Shown here: piece after piece, positions 45,781-54,267 of the stretch
Layout of the letters: every line of letters starts with the position of its first letter
How positions within the stretch are numbered: position 1 is the first letter of the stretch
DNA from: Actinomycetes bacterium
GTDB taxonomy: Bacteria > Actinomycetota > Coriobacteriia > Coriobacteriales > Eggerthellaceae
NCBI GenBank assembly: GCA_023460315.1
Contig: JAEWQO010000122.1
Location: forward strand, 1 to 58,823
Direction of reading: 5' to 3'
Length of the DNA stretch: 58,823 nt
The notes under the pieces: model-generated
The model's database searches: none
What the model was told of the DNA's origin: nothing
The model's input: only the letters and a program-made list of their open reading frames with translations
Made by a program: the position numbers and the translations under genes

Positions 45781-45811
45781 TTGGAGCGACGTATCTGCGC
45801 TTTACTATAAT
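45781..45811 (+). promoter_or_regulatory. Possible promoter of the phosphoglucomutase gene
   Basis: A consensus -10 TATAAT at 45806-45811 has TTGGAG at 45781-45786 as possible -35 (19-base spacer, longer than ideal). It lies 118 bases before the start codon. Confidence 0.45.
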
Positions 45812-45928
45812 GCTAAACGGGTTTGCTTCGAAGACTCGTTGAACTATGCGAACGCGCTGTACTGGCAGCGCGGTGGAACTGGTCGTCCGCAGGCACGCTT
45901 GGCATGCGGGCAAACGAAAGGAACGTTT

Positions 45929-47341
45929 GTGGCAGACATACATTTTGGCACCGACGGCTGGCGGGCCATCATCGGCGAAGGGTTCACTGACGACAATTTG
46001 GTGCGGGTGATTGATGCGTCCGCACGTGTTTTCAAGGAAGATGCCGTGAAGGGCGGCGGCGACCCCAAGAAGCCGGGCACCATCATCGTCGGACATGACT
46101 GTCGTCGCAATGCACATGCCTACGCACAGCTGGCAGCAGAAGTTCTCTCCTCTCATGGCTTTGCGGTGAAGCTGACGCAGGACTATTGCCCTACGCCGAC
46201 CTTGTGCTGGTCCGTGGCGCAGGATGAAGACGCCGTTGGCGGCATCATGCTGACAAGCAGCCACAATCCGGCCGAGTATCTGGGCGTGAAGCTGCGTATG
46301 GCCGATGGCGGTGCCGCACCGAAGGAGTTCACTGACCGCGTGGAGGCAGTTCTTCCCGACGCTCCTCTCTCAGCCCGCGGCAACTACGAGGAAGTCGATC
46401 TCATGACTTCCTATCTGGAGTCTCTCAAGCAGCGTATTGACGGAGAAGCTATACGCAATGCCCATCTGCGCGTGGTGGTGGATCCCCTCTATGGCGCCGG
46501 ACGCAAATACCTTGCCGAACTGCTGCGCGATCTGGGAGTCGAGGTTTGCGAGATCGACAATGACGAAGATCCGACGTTCGATGGGCTTCATCCTGAGCCT
46601 ATCCCGCCTTGGGTCAACCGCTGCATGGCGAAGGTGCCCGAATTGGGTTACGACGCCGGCTTCATCAATGACGGTGACGCGGATCGCATCGGGGCGGTCG
46701 ATGAACACGGCAACTTCGTCAATCCGCATCGCATCATTGCGCTGCTCACGTCCCATCTTGCAGAAGACAAAGGGCAGCACGGCCGTGTGGTTTCCACCAT
46801 CACCGCGTCGGCCATGCTTTCCCGGCAGTGCAAACGGCTGGGACTGGTGTTGACCAGCACGCCGGTCGGGTTCAAATGGATTTACGAGGAGATGGAAAAA
46901 GGCGATGTCATGCTGGGCGGTGAGGAGTCTGGCGGCATCGGCATTCCCACTCACGTCATGGAACGCGATGGGCTGCTGATGGCCCTGCTGCTTGCCGAGA
47001 CTATGGCGCAACGCGGCATGAGCTTGGGCCAGCTGCTGGATGACATGTTCGCAAAGATAGGCAAGCTGGAGTTTGAGCGACAGGGACTCAGCGTCACCGA
47101 GGGGCAGATGGAGCGGTTTCGTGCTGAAATAGTACCCGCCTATGCACCGGAATCAATTTGCGACAAGGCGGTGGTCGACGTGGATCGTCGCGATGGCGTG
47201 AAGTTCTATCTTGAAGGAGACGCTTGGGTCATGATGCGCCCCTCCGGAACTGAGCCGCTGATTCGCGTTTATGCCGAAGCGGAGACGCTCGACGAGGTCC
47301 ATCGCCTGCTTGATGCCGCCACGCGCATCGTGACGGCGTAG
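45929..47341 (+). CDS. Phosphoglucomutase/phosphomannomutase family protein
   Basis: A 470-residue alpha-D-phosphohexomutase. Motifs in order: FGTDGWRAIIGEGF at the N terminus, catalytic phosphoserine loop MLTSSHNPAEY, metal-binding NDGDADRIG, sugar-binding GGEESGGIG and phosphate-binding MMRPSGTEPLIRVY. It interconverts hexose 1- and 6-phosphates and would supply glucose-1-phosphate toward UDP-sugars used by GalE. GTG at 45929 with AAAGGAA upstream is chosen over an upstream ATG because homology begins at FGTDGWR. Confidence 0.94.
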   Translation: MADIHFGTDGWRAIIGEGFTDDNLVRVIDASARVFKEDAVKGGGDPKKPGTIIVGHDCRRNAHAYAQLAAEVLSSHGFAVKLTQDYCPTPTLCWSVAQDEDAVGGIMLTSSHNPAEYLGVKLRMADGGAAPKEFTDRVEAVLPDAPLSARGNYEEVDLMTSYLESLKQRIDGEAIRNAHLRVVVDPLYGAGRKYLAELLRDLGVEVCEIDNDEDPTFDGLHPEPIPPWVNRCMAKVPELGYDAGFINDGDADRIGAVDEHGNFVNPHRIIALLTSHLAEDKGQHGRVVSTITASAMLSRQCKRLGLVLTSTPVGFKWIYEEMEKGDVMLGGEESGGIGIPTHVMERDGLLMALLLAETMAQRGMSLGQLLDDMFAKIGKLEFERQGLSVTEGQMERFRAEIVPAYAPESICDKAVVDVDRRDGVKFYLEGDAWVMMRPSGTEPLIRVYAEAETLDEVHRLLDAATRIVTA

Positions 47342-47353
47342 CGCCTGCCGTTT

Positions 47354-47800
47354 CTAGCGTTTGCCGAATTTTGGCAGCTTCTTGAGAAGCTGCCATGCTT
47401 TCTGCTTCTCCCGCTCATCTGACAGCATGGCGGAAAACGAGGAGAAAGCCACCACGGTGCGTCCAAGCGCTCGGCTGGGGGCCTGTAGAGGCACCTTGCA
47501 GCGATAGGCCCCGGCGAGTGTCCGTGCAGCATGTTCGTCAGCGGCGATGATGCAGCGAGGATCAAGGCCCTCAATCAGGAGAAACAAGGCCTGCGCATCA
47601 AGCTTCTCATCCGTTTTCTGAATAGTGACGAACACGCAAGGCTTCGGGCCGTAGCCGAGTGCTTCGGCGGCGCTTTTCAAGGCGGATTGTGCGGGATCGG
47701 CGAGGTCTTGGGTGCTGACAACGCAGACGAGGGCCGAGCGATTTCCGGAGAGGTGCTCATTGAACGCCTCTCCCACCTCATCGAGCGCCTGCTCGTACAT
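47354..47800 (-). CDS. Hypothetical protein
   Basis: A 148-residue soluble protein. Alternating strands and helices (ALVCVVST, KPCVFVTI, PRCIIAADEHAARTLAGAY, RTVVAFSSFSAML) give an alpha/beta fold that faintly recalls uracil-DNA-glycosylase-like domains, but no catalytic motif is seen. A basic C-terminal tail (LKKLPKFGKR) ends it. ATG at 47800 (AAAAGG upstream) is preferred over GTG at 47851. It is convergent with the phosphoglucomutase gene. Confidence 0.7.
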   Translation of the reverse strand: MYEQALDEVGEAFNEHLSGNRSALVCVVSTQDLADPAQSALKSAAEALGYGPKPCVFVTIQKTDEKLDAQALFLLIEGLDPRCIIAADEHAARTLAGAYRCKVPLQAPSRALGRTVVAFSSFSAMLSDEREKQKAWQLLKKLPKFGKR

Positions 47801-47966
47801 GTTACCTTTTGCGGATTTTTTCACACTGTCCCTTGCGCTTATTCCCGACACGCCGTATAACGGTCATGATAGCAAGAAAAAGACTGCTGCGGCTGCTCGA
47901 TGTCGGAGACGAGGGATGCCTTGTCCCTGTCGTTCTGATTGGCTGCGGGGACAGAGGAGGCGCTTC

Positions 47967-48221
47967 ATGTGCACCAACGGCATCAATACCGGTCAGTTCG
48001 AGCAGATGATCGATCAGATCGATGACCATATCAAGCTCGAGCGTCGCTGGGCTCATTCCTTGGGGCATCAGGCGGGCGATGCCGGGTTCCCGACCGTGTC
48101 AGAGAAAATGCATGCGGCCCAGGCTTTGCTCGATGAGGCACGCTCCGTGTTGGGCGAGGCGAAGGATGCCCTTGAAGATGACGCCGAGGCTGCTGCCAAC
48201 GTCACGGTCAGCCTTGTCTAG
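47967..48221 (+). CDS. Small helical hypothetical protein
   Basis: An 84-residue protein, mostly predicted helix (FEQMIDQIDDHIKLERRW, then AQALLDEARSVLGEAKDALEDDAEAAANV). AGAGGAGG lies upstream of the ATG at 47967. It is 12 bases before nikR and probably co-transcribed, which suggests but does not prove a link to nickel. Function unknown. Confidence 0.75.
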   Translation: MCTNGINTGQFEQMIDQIDDHIKLERRWAHSLGHQAGDAGFPTVSEKMHAAQALLDEARSVLGEAKDALEDDAEAAANVTVSLV

Positions 48222-48233
48222 CGCGGAACATCT

Positions 48234-48656
48234 ATGAGCAACGACCTCGTACGCTTCTCGGTGGCCATGCCCGAGGATCTGCTTATTCGTTTTGACCAGC
48301 TGGTTGCTCGACGTGGCTTGGCGAAGAACCGGAGCGAAGTTGTCCGTGACCTCGTCCGCGATGCCCTTGTCGAAGATGAATGTTCCACGCCTGGTGCCGA
48401 AGTCATGGGCTCCTTGACCATTGTGTTCGACCATCATGCGAGCGATCTGCAGGAGAAGTTGCATGCCATACAGCATGAATACTTCGAGTACGTTATTTCG
48501 TCCATGCACGTGCACCTTGACCACCACAATTGCTTGGAAGTCATCGTGCTGCGTGGCGAGACCGGCCTCGTTCAGGATATCGCGAACCTGATACTCGGAA
48601 CGAAGGGCGTCAAGAACGGTCGCCTTGTCGTGACCACGACGGGCCAGCATATCTGA
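48234..48656 (+). CDS. nikR: NikR nickel-responsive transcriptional regulator
   Basis: A 140-residue protein: ribbon-helix-helix domain (residues 1-45: VRFSVAMPEDLLIRFD, RSEVVRDLVRDAL) and a C-terminal ACT-type nickel-sensing domain. The nickel ligands are visible: one His in FDHHAS, and the H-x-H...C set in MHVHLDHHNCLEV. NikR represses nickel uptake genes when nickel is bound. No nik transporter is in the window, but hypE follows. Confidence 0.95.
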   Translation: MSNDLVRFSVAMPEDLLIRFDQLVARRGLAKNRSEVVRDLVRDALVEDECSTPGAEVMGSLTIVFDHHASDLQEKLHAIQHEYFEYVISSMHVHLDHHNCLEVIVLRGETGLVQDIANLILGTKGVKNGRLVVTTTGQHI

Positions 48657-48776
48657 CGATGCCATCTCCCGTCTGAGGAGGGGGATGGATTGTTTTTAAC
48701 AGCTCGTTCAGAGCCAATGCTCCTTAGGCGGAGATCTTTGGATCTGACCGACTTGCATGCGATGAGGAGCAAGAGT

Positions 48777-49799
48777 ATGGACACGACGGTCATGTTGGGC
48801 CACGGAAGTGGCGGTACCATGATGAAACGCATCATTGACGAGGTGTTTTTTGCCGCCTATGCGGGAGAAGAGCTGTTGAGGGGGGATGACGCCGCGGTGC
48901 TTCCCGCTCCCGGTCCTGGCGAGCGCCTTGCATTCTCGACCGACAGTTTCGTGGTCACTCCTCATTTTTTTCCCGGCGGGGACATCGGCCGCCTTGCCGT
49001 TTGTGGAACGGTGAATGATGTGGCCACCAGCGGCGCGCGACCGCTTTATCTCAGCTGCGGCTTCATCCTGGAGGAAGGGTTCCCCATCGAAGACCTCAAG
49101 CGTATCTGCTCGTCGATGGCGGAATGCGCTCGCGAGGCGGGGGTTGTGCTGGTGACGGGAGACACGAAGGTGGTCAACCGCGGTCATGGCGACGGGGTGT
49201 TCATCAACACAAGCGGCATCGGCCTGTTGGCCGAAGGCTTCCAGTTGGGCGGAGCTCAGTGCCGGCCGGGCGACAAGGTTCTCGTTTCGGGAACGCTGGG
49301 CGATCATGGAATCACTATCATGAGCTGTCGGGAGGGCCTCGGCTTTACGGCGGACATCGAAAGCGATGCCGCGCCGCTCAACCATCTCATTTCCGATGTT
49401 CTTGCCGCCGCTCCCCATGTCCGCTGTTTTCGTGATCCGACTCGGGGAGGTCTCGCTTCGACGCTGAATGAGCTTGCTGGCCAAGCGCAGGTTGATATCA
49501 CGGTCGAAGAGTCGGCCATCCCCATCAAGTCGGCTGTACGCGGCGCATGCGACATGTTGGGCTATGATGCGCTTCAGGTGGCAAATGAAGGAAAGATGGT
49601 CTGCGTCGTTGCCGCCGATGAGGCGCAGGCGGCGCTCGATGCGATGAGATCGAACCGCTATGGAACAGACGCGTGCATCATCGGGGATGTGGTGGAGGCC
49701 CAGCCTGGCAGGAACCCCCGGGTTCTTCTGCGTACAGGGTTCGGCAGCACCCGGATTCTCGACATGCTTGTGGGAGAACAGCTGCCGCGCATCTGCTGA
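48777..49799 (+). CDS. hypE: Hydrogenase maturation protein HypE
   Basis: A 340-residue AIR-synthase-superfamily protein. N-terminal GHGSGGTMMKRIIDE, DDAAVLP, FSTDSFVVTPHFFPGGDIG, GTVNDVATSGA, TGDTKVV, FRDPTRGGLASTLNELA and the terminal PRIC are the HypE set; the C-terminal Cys carries the carbamoyl group that HypE dehydrates to cyanide for the [NiFe] site. GAGGAG precedes the ATG at 48777. It follows nikR, an association through nickel. Other hyp genes and a hydrogenase are not in the window, so they must be elsewhere. Confidence 0.96.
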   Translation: MDTTVMLGHGSGGTMMKRIIDEVFFAAYAGEELLRGDDAAVLPAPGPGERLAFSTDSFVVTPHFFPGGDIGRLAVCGTVNDVATSGARPLYLSCGFILEEGFPIEDLKRICSSMAECAREAGVVLVTGDTKVVNRGHGDGVFINTSGIGLLAEGFQLGGAQCRPGDKVLVSGTLGDHGITIMSCREGLGFTADIESDAAPLNHLISDVLAAAPHVRCFRDPTRGGLASTLNELAGQAQVDITVEESAIPIKSAVRGACDMLGYDALQVANEGKMVCVVAADEAQAALDAMRSNRYGTDACIIGDVVEAQPGRNPRVLLRTGFGSTRILDMLVGEQLPRIC

Positions 49800-49965
49800 A
49801 TCGGCAAACGCCGATGTCGACAGGGTCGGAAGAGGGGGATGCGCCTCTCTTCCGCCAGCCTGCCGGTGGTGCGGGAGGACGGGTGATCTCCTTCATGTCT
49901 CGAGCATGTCTGTGAACATTCCCAAAGCAATTCGTGCCGCATCCTAATAATTTCGCTCTTTTTTC

Positions 49966-49993
49966 TTGCAATTACGACGATCCATGGTATCTT
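49966..49993 (+). promoter_or_regulatory. Probable ferredoxin promoter
   Basis: TTGCAA (49966-49971) and TATCTT (49988-49993), 16-base spacer, about 70 bases before the ferredoxin start and preceded by an AT-rich tract (TCTTTTTTC). Confidence 0.5.
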
Positions 49994-50065
49994 GCGGGCA
50001 GAAAGTTATTGGGGAAGTCCCAGTCGCATTTGACAGGGTGCTTTTAGGACGAGAAGGAGTTTGTT

Positions 50066-50254
50066 ATGTCCCATCCGGTTATTGAAGCCGATGAATGCAT
50101 TGGCTGCGGCATTTGCGTCGATGCGTGTCCTCAGGAAGTTCTCGAAGTTGTCAACGGCGTCGCCGAAGCGGTGAACGAAGACAACTGCATCGCTTGTGGT
50201 GACTGCGTCGAGGAATGTCCCATGGGCGCCATCCCGGAGATTGTCGAAGACTGA
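50066..50254 (+). CDS. 2[4Fe-4S] ferredoxin
   Basis: A 62-residue clostridial-type ferredoxin with two cluster motifs, CIGCGICVDACP and CIACGDCVEECP. AGAAGGAG precedes the ATG. It has its own promoter and terminator. A soluble low-potential electron carrier, possibly for the Moco enzymes or hydrogenase. Confidence 0.96.
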   Translation: MSHPVIEADECIGCGICVDACPQEVLEVVNGVAEAVNEDNCIACGDCVEECPMGAIPEIVED

Positions 50255-50307
50255 CGTTTGAGCACAGGAAGCCTGGCGCGGTGTCGTCGGGCATGGTCAA
50301 AGCCGAG

Positions 50308-50345
50308 CGATTCCCTCTTTCGTGTGAGAAGGAGGGAATCGTTTG
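50308..50345 (+). terminator. Terminator after the ferredoxin gene
   Basis: CGATTCCCTC (50308-50317) pairs perfectly with GAGGGAATCG (50332-50341), followed by TTTGGTT. Confidence 0.7.
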
Positions 50346-51282
50346 GTTGAGGTTTCGGGATTTTTCCCTGGCCTTTTTAGGAACGGGTGGCGTGCAGAAG
50401 GCTCACTCGCTGTTGGCTGAAGTTTTATGATTGACAGAGGGACTGGCGGGCAAAGCGTAAACGAGGCTTGAAGGAGGGGGAGCGTCCTTTCGTTGCATCC
50501 CTCGTCACAGATCCCGACTTCCACCGTATGGTCTCCCTGGTCGAAGAAGCAGTCAAAAGGCTGTCTGCTCTGGGTGAGGGCGGCTCGTTCTTTCTTTGCA
50601 AGGGGCTTTTCTCCGCTTTCTCACGGGTCCTCGTGCGCCTTTCTTGCGGGTTCCGGGCAAAGCCGAGGAATTGATGCCTCTCTTGAGGCGTTCCATCTGC
50701 CGATATCATTCTCTGGCTCGCAGAGGAGGATCGGGGGCCTCTGAGCTCTTCAGGGGCATGCTTGCCCATAGCTTGCCCCCAGGGGGTGGAAGACGCATCG
50801 GGCGCTCTCCAAGAAAATTCGAAGAAACCCAGCGCGCGGTATCTGCAACAGGGTTGCGGATAGAGAAATAAAAGGTTCGCTGCCGACCATGCAAATCGCT
50901 GGCGAGCTGCTCAACGCCGCCGTCAATGATTTTTGATGTACGAGAGCGGCTGGGCGTTTGTATGGCAGCCTGTTCGCGGCAAACGGCTTCACGGCCGCTT
51001 CTTCAACCGCCCGCAACGGCATCGGTGCGAGCGCTGCAGTTTTCGCCATCCGTGATTGCGGCACGGCGCATGCTCTCTCTCGTTGCGCCTTCTTTCTTCC
51101 CGATCGCCGGACTTTCCTGTTTCACCGGTTTCCCTCAGTCGCATCTCCGGCCGTTGTGTGCGACGTATTGGAAACGGAAGTGCGCATAATGCGTAACAGG
51201 AATGCATTTTCCCTTCCTTCTGCCGCCCCTCTGAGTATAGTAAGCCTTTTTACATAACTTAAATAACAAATTGGTAAAAAAC
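50346..51282. other. Long intergenic region with possible decayed coding sequence
   Basis: Nearly 1 kb without a convincing gene. A protein-like stretch at about 50480-50670 (LVTDPDFHRMVSLVEEAVKRLS) has no proper start. At about 50889-51065 a frame reads MQIAGELLNAAVNDF, stop, then RAAGRLYGSLFAANGF and GIGASAAVFAIRDCG, which looks like a disrupted gene, but no family is recognised. Other frames are overlapping noise. Confidence 0.35.
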
Positions 51283-51311
51283 TTGACAATACGAGACTTA
51301 GATAATATATT
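51283..51311 (+). promoter_or_regulatory. dnaK operon promoter
   Basis: TTGACA (51283-51288), 17-base spacer, TATATT (51306-51311), in a locally AT-rich region 150 bases before dnaK. No canonical HspR operator (CTTGAGT-N7-ACTCAAG) or CIRCE element was found by eye nearby, although hspR is in the operon. Confidence 0.65.
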
Positions 51312-51463
51312 TTAGGCATAAGAAGCAAGAGTGCTCCGGTGAGAGGTTTCTGACCCGCGGATTCATGTGCTATCAAGGGTGGACATCTTGATCCGGACCT
51401 CAGTGGCCGGCGCTCAACTAGGTACGGCGCAGGTTGCATACTCCGAAAGAGAGGAAGCGGACA

Positions 51464-53368
51464 ATGGGTAAGATTCTTGGCATCGACTTGGGCACGACGA
51501 ACTCTGCTATGGCGGTCATGGAGGGTAGCGAGCCTGAAATTCTCGTCAATGCGGAAGGCGATCGCACGACTCCGTCGGTCGAAGGTTTCCGCAAAGACGG
51601 CGAACGCGTCGTCGGCAAAGCTGCGAAGAACCAGGCGGTCACAAATCCTGAAAACACCGTGTCGTCTGTCAAGCGTTTCATCGGCCGGTCCTTTGACGAG
51701 ACGCCCGAAGAGCGCAAGACCGTGAGCTACAAGCTCGAAAAGGGTAAAGACGGCCGTGCGGTCGTTGACATTGACGGCAAGGACTATACGCCGGAAGAAA
51801 TATCGGCCATGGTTCTTCAGAAGCTCAAGAACGATGCTGAAAAACAGCTCGGCGCACCTGTCACGCAGGCGGTCATCACCGTTCCCGCTTACTTCAACGA
51901 CTCTCAGCGTCAGGCGACGAAGGATGCGGGGAAAATCGCCGGCTTGGAAGTGCTTCGTATCATCAACGAGCCGACGGCTGCGGCACTTGCCTATGGTTTG
52001 GACAAGACGAACAAGGACGAGAAAATCCTGGTGTTCGACCTTGGCGGCGGCACCTTTGACGTGTCTGTCCTGGAGCTTGGCGACGGCGTGTTCGAGGTTG
52101 CGGCCACCGCTGGAGACAATCATCTGGGCGGCGATGACTGGGATCAGCGCATCATCGACTGGATGGCCGATAAGTTCAAGTCCGACAATGGCATCGATCT
52201 GCGTCAGGACAAGATGGCTTTGCAGCGCCTGAAGGAAGCGGCGGAGAAGGCGAAGATGGAGCTGTCTTCCACCTCCCAGGCAAACATTAACCTGCCCTTC
52301 ATCACTGCCGATGCTTCGGGCCCGAAGCATCTGGATTACACGCTGACGCGCGGTGAGTTCGAGCGTATTACGAAGGACTTGCTCGACCGCTGCAAGAAGC
52401 CTGTCGAGCAGGCTCTCAAAGATGCTGGCTTGAAGGCAGGCGACATCGATGAGGTCATTCTCGTCGGTGGCTCAACCCGTATGCCTGCCGTGCAGGATCT
52501 CGTGAAGAAGCTCACTGGCAAAGAGCCCAACATGTCCGTGAACCCGGACGAAGTGGTTGCTATGGGCGCTGCTGTCCAGGGCGGCGTGCTCGCTGGCGAC
52601 GTGGAGGGCATCCTCCTGCTCGACGTGACCCCGCTTTCGCTGGGAGTTGAGACCATGGGCGGCGTCATGACGAAGATGATCGATCGCAACACCACCATCC
52701 CGACGCGCAAGACGGAGATATACTCCACGGCTTCCGACAACCAGACCTCTGTCGAGGTGCATGTCCTCCAGGGCGAGCGCCAGATGGCTGGGGACAACAA
52801 GACGCTTGGCAAGTTCCAACTTACCGGGATTCCGGCCGCCCGTCGCGGCGTGCCTCAAATTGAGGTCACGTTTGATATCGACGCCAACGGCATCGTGAAT
52901 GTGTCGGCTAAGGATTTGGGAACGGGCAAGCAGCAGCAGATCACCATTTCTGGTTCCACGGCTTTGAACGATGACGAAGTGGATCGCATGGTCAAGGATG
53001 CCGAGCAGCATGCCGAGGAAGACAGCAAGCGCAAGGAAGAGGTCGAGGTCCGCAACAACGCCGATGCGTTGATGAACGCGACGGAACAGACGCTTTCCGA
53101 GGTTGGCGACAAGGCTCCTGCCGACGTGAAGTCTGCTGCCGAGGAGGCCATCGCCGAAGCGAAGAGCGCTCTCGAGGGAAATGATCTGGATGCCATCAAG
53201 GCTGCAACTGAGAAGCTTCAGCAGGCAGGGTACAAGTTGGCCGAGGTTGTGTATTCGACCGAGGGAGCTGCTGCTGGCGCCGACGCCACTGCAGCGGAGA
53301 CAACTCCTGCGGATGACACCATTGAGGCCGACTATGAAGTTGTTGACGATGAGAAGGAAGGGAAGTAG
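51464..53368 (+). CDS. dnaK: Chaperone DnaK (Hsp70)
   Basis: A 634-residue Hsp70. ATPase domain starts GKILGIDLGTTNSAMAVMEG and contains VITVPAYFNDSQRQATKDAG, INEPTAAALAYG, FDLGGGTFDVSVLE and VGGSTRMPAVQ; the linker and substrate domain follow (LLDVTPLSLGVETMGG, ERQMAGDNKTLG). The C-terminal lid ends in a variable acidic tail. GAGAGGAAG precedes the ATG at 51464. It is first in the dnaK-grpE-dnaJ-hspR-clpB operon. Confidence 0.99.
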   Translation: MGKILGIDLGTTNSAMAVMEGSEPEILVNAEGDRTTPSVEGFRKDGERVVGKAAKNQAVTNPENTVSSVKRFIGRSFDETPEERKTVSYKLEKGKDGRAVVDIDGKDYTPEEISAMVLQKLKNDAEKQLGAPVTQAVITVPAYFNDSQRQATKDAGKIAGLEVLRIINEPTAAALAYGLDKTNKDEKILVFDLGGGTFDVSVLELGDGVFEVAATAGDNHLGGDDWDQRIIDWMADKFKSDNGIDLRQDKMALQRLKEAAEKAKMELSSTSQANINLPFITADASGPKHLDYTLTRGEFERITKDLLDRCKKPVEQALKDAGLKAGDIDEVILVGGSTRMPAVQDLVKKLTGKEPNMSVNPDEVVAMGAAVQGGVLAGDVEGILLLDVTPLSLGVETMGGVMTKMIDRNTTIPTRKTEIYSTASDNQTSVEVHVLQGERQMAGDNKTLGKFQLTGIPAARRGVPQIEVTFDIDANGIVNVSAKDLGTGKQQQITISGSTALNDDEVDRMVKDAEQHAEEDSKRKEEVEVRNNADALMNATEQTLSEVGDKAPADVKSAAEEAIAEAKSALEGNDLDAIKAATEKLQQAGYKLAEVVYSTEGAAAGADATAAETTPADDTIEADYEVVDDEKEGK

Positions 53369-53373
53369 CAACG

Positions 53374-54087
53374 ATGACCCAGCCGAGCAAACCCTCGCCT
53401 GGACAGGCGAAGCGTAGCGAAGCCGAGGCCCCCGGCACTTCCCCGAATCAAGCCTCCGCGGGCAATGGTCCCACCTCGACCGATGCGGTAGACGAGACGC
53501 AGGAAGATCGGGCATCGGCCAGAATCATCGAAGAGGCGCAGGCAGCTCTCGAAGGCGAGCCGATTGATGTGGAGGCATCTTCTCCCGAAGACCAGGTAGC
53601 TGGAGCTCGTGCTGAGGCGGCGGAGTGGCAGGACAAGTTCATGCGCCTGCATGCCGAATGGGACACGTACCGCCGCCGCACGTCTGAGCAACGTGAGATA
53701 GAAAAGACCCGGGCCACTGAGAAGCTGGTAACCAGTCTGTTGCCGGTAATTGATGACTTTGAGCGAACGATAGACTATGCTGACAAGAACGGTGAGAGCG
53801 GCTTGCTCGATGGCGTGAAGGCCGTTCGTGCCAAACTGGTTGATGTGCTGACGAAAGATGGAGTTGAGGTCATCAATCCGCAAGGCGAGGCATTTGACGC
53901 GCTTGAAGCGCAGGCGGTGGCCACGGTTGACGACAAGAGCGTTCCCGACGAAACGGTGTCTGAGGTTTACCAAAAAGGTTACAAGATGGGAACGAAGGTC
54001 TTGCGGCCCGCTATGGTGACGGTGACGGCCGGTGGCCCGCAACGCGAAACGAAGCCTGAAGAAGGCAGTGTGTCAAAGAAACGGTGA
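53374..54087 (+). CDS. grpE: Nucleotide exchange factor GrpE
   Basis: A 237-residue GrpE. About 80 residues of Pro/Ala/Glu-rich disordered N terminus precede the coiled coil (EWQDKFMRLHAEWDTYRRRTSEQ) and the core (LLPVIDDFERTIDYA, LVDVLTKDGVEVINPQGEAFD). The last strand has VYQKGYKMGTKVLRPAMVTV. It starts 5 bases after dnaK and works as the DnaK exchange factor. Confidence 0.97.
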   Translation: MTQPSKPSPGQAKRSEAEAPGTSPNQASAGNGPTSTDAVDETQEDRASARIIEEAQAALEGEPIDVEASSPEDQVAGARAEAAEWQDKFMRLHAEWDTYRRRTSEQREIEKTRATEKLVTSLLPVIDDFERTIDYADKNGESGLLDGVKAVRAKLVDVLTKDGVEVINPQGEAFDALEAQAVATVDDKSVPDETVSEVYQKGYKMGTKVLRPAMVTVTAGGPQRETKPEEGSVSKKR

Positions 54088-54095
54088 GATCGATC

Positions 54096-54253
54096 GAAGG
54101 CGGGCGAGGACGGTGCCCGTCTTCGATTATCAGGTAGAGACAGGGTTCCATGATGGGACAGGCTTTCTTGATGAGCTTGCGGCCACGGACTCAAAAGCCT
54201 GTGTGCTGCGTCTTGAGGGCGGCCCGAGCTATCGTGGAATCTCTTCCGATTGA
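54096..54253 (+). other. grpE-dnaJ spacer: hairpin and possible 46-residue frame
   Basis: CGAAGGCGGGC pairs with GCCCGTCTTCG (one G-T pair) right after grpE. A GTG-started frame at 54113-54253 (PVFDYQVETGFHDGTGFL..., ending ISSD) looks protein-like but has only a weak ribosome site inside the hairpin. It may be a small gene or a leader for dnaJ expression. Its last codons lie next to the dnaJ ribosome site. Confidence 0.35.
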
Positions 54254-54267
54254 TAGGAGGTGGAACG

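Noticed and set aside
48777..49799. SelD (selenophosphate synthetase)
   Set aside because: Same superfamily, but the C-terminal PRIC and the sequence between motifs fit HypE; the N-terminal Cys/Sec motif of SelD is missing.
51260..51330. HspR operator (HAIR) at dnaK
   Set aside because: CTTGA-like half-sites occur, but no inverted partner at 7-base spacing; not called.
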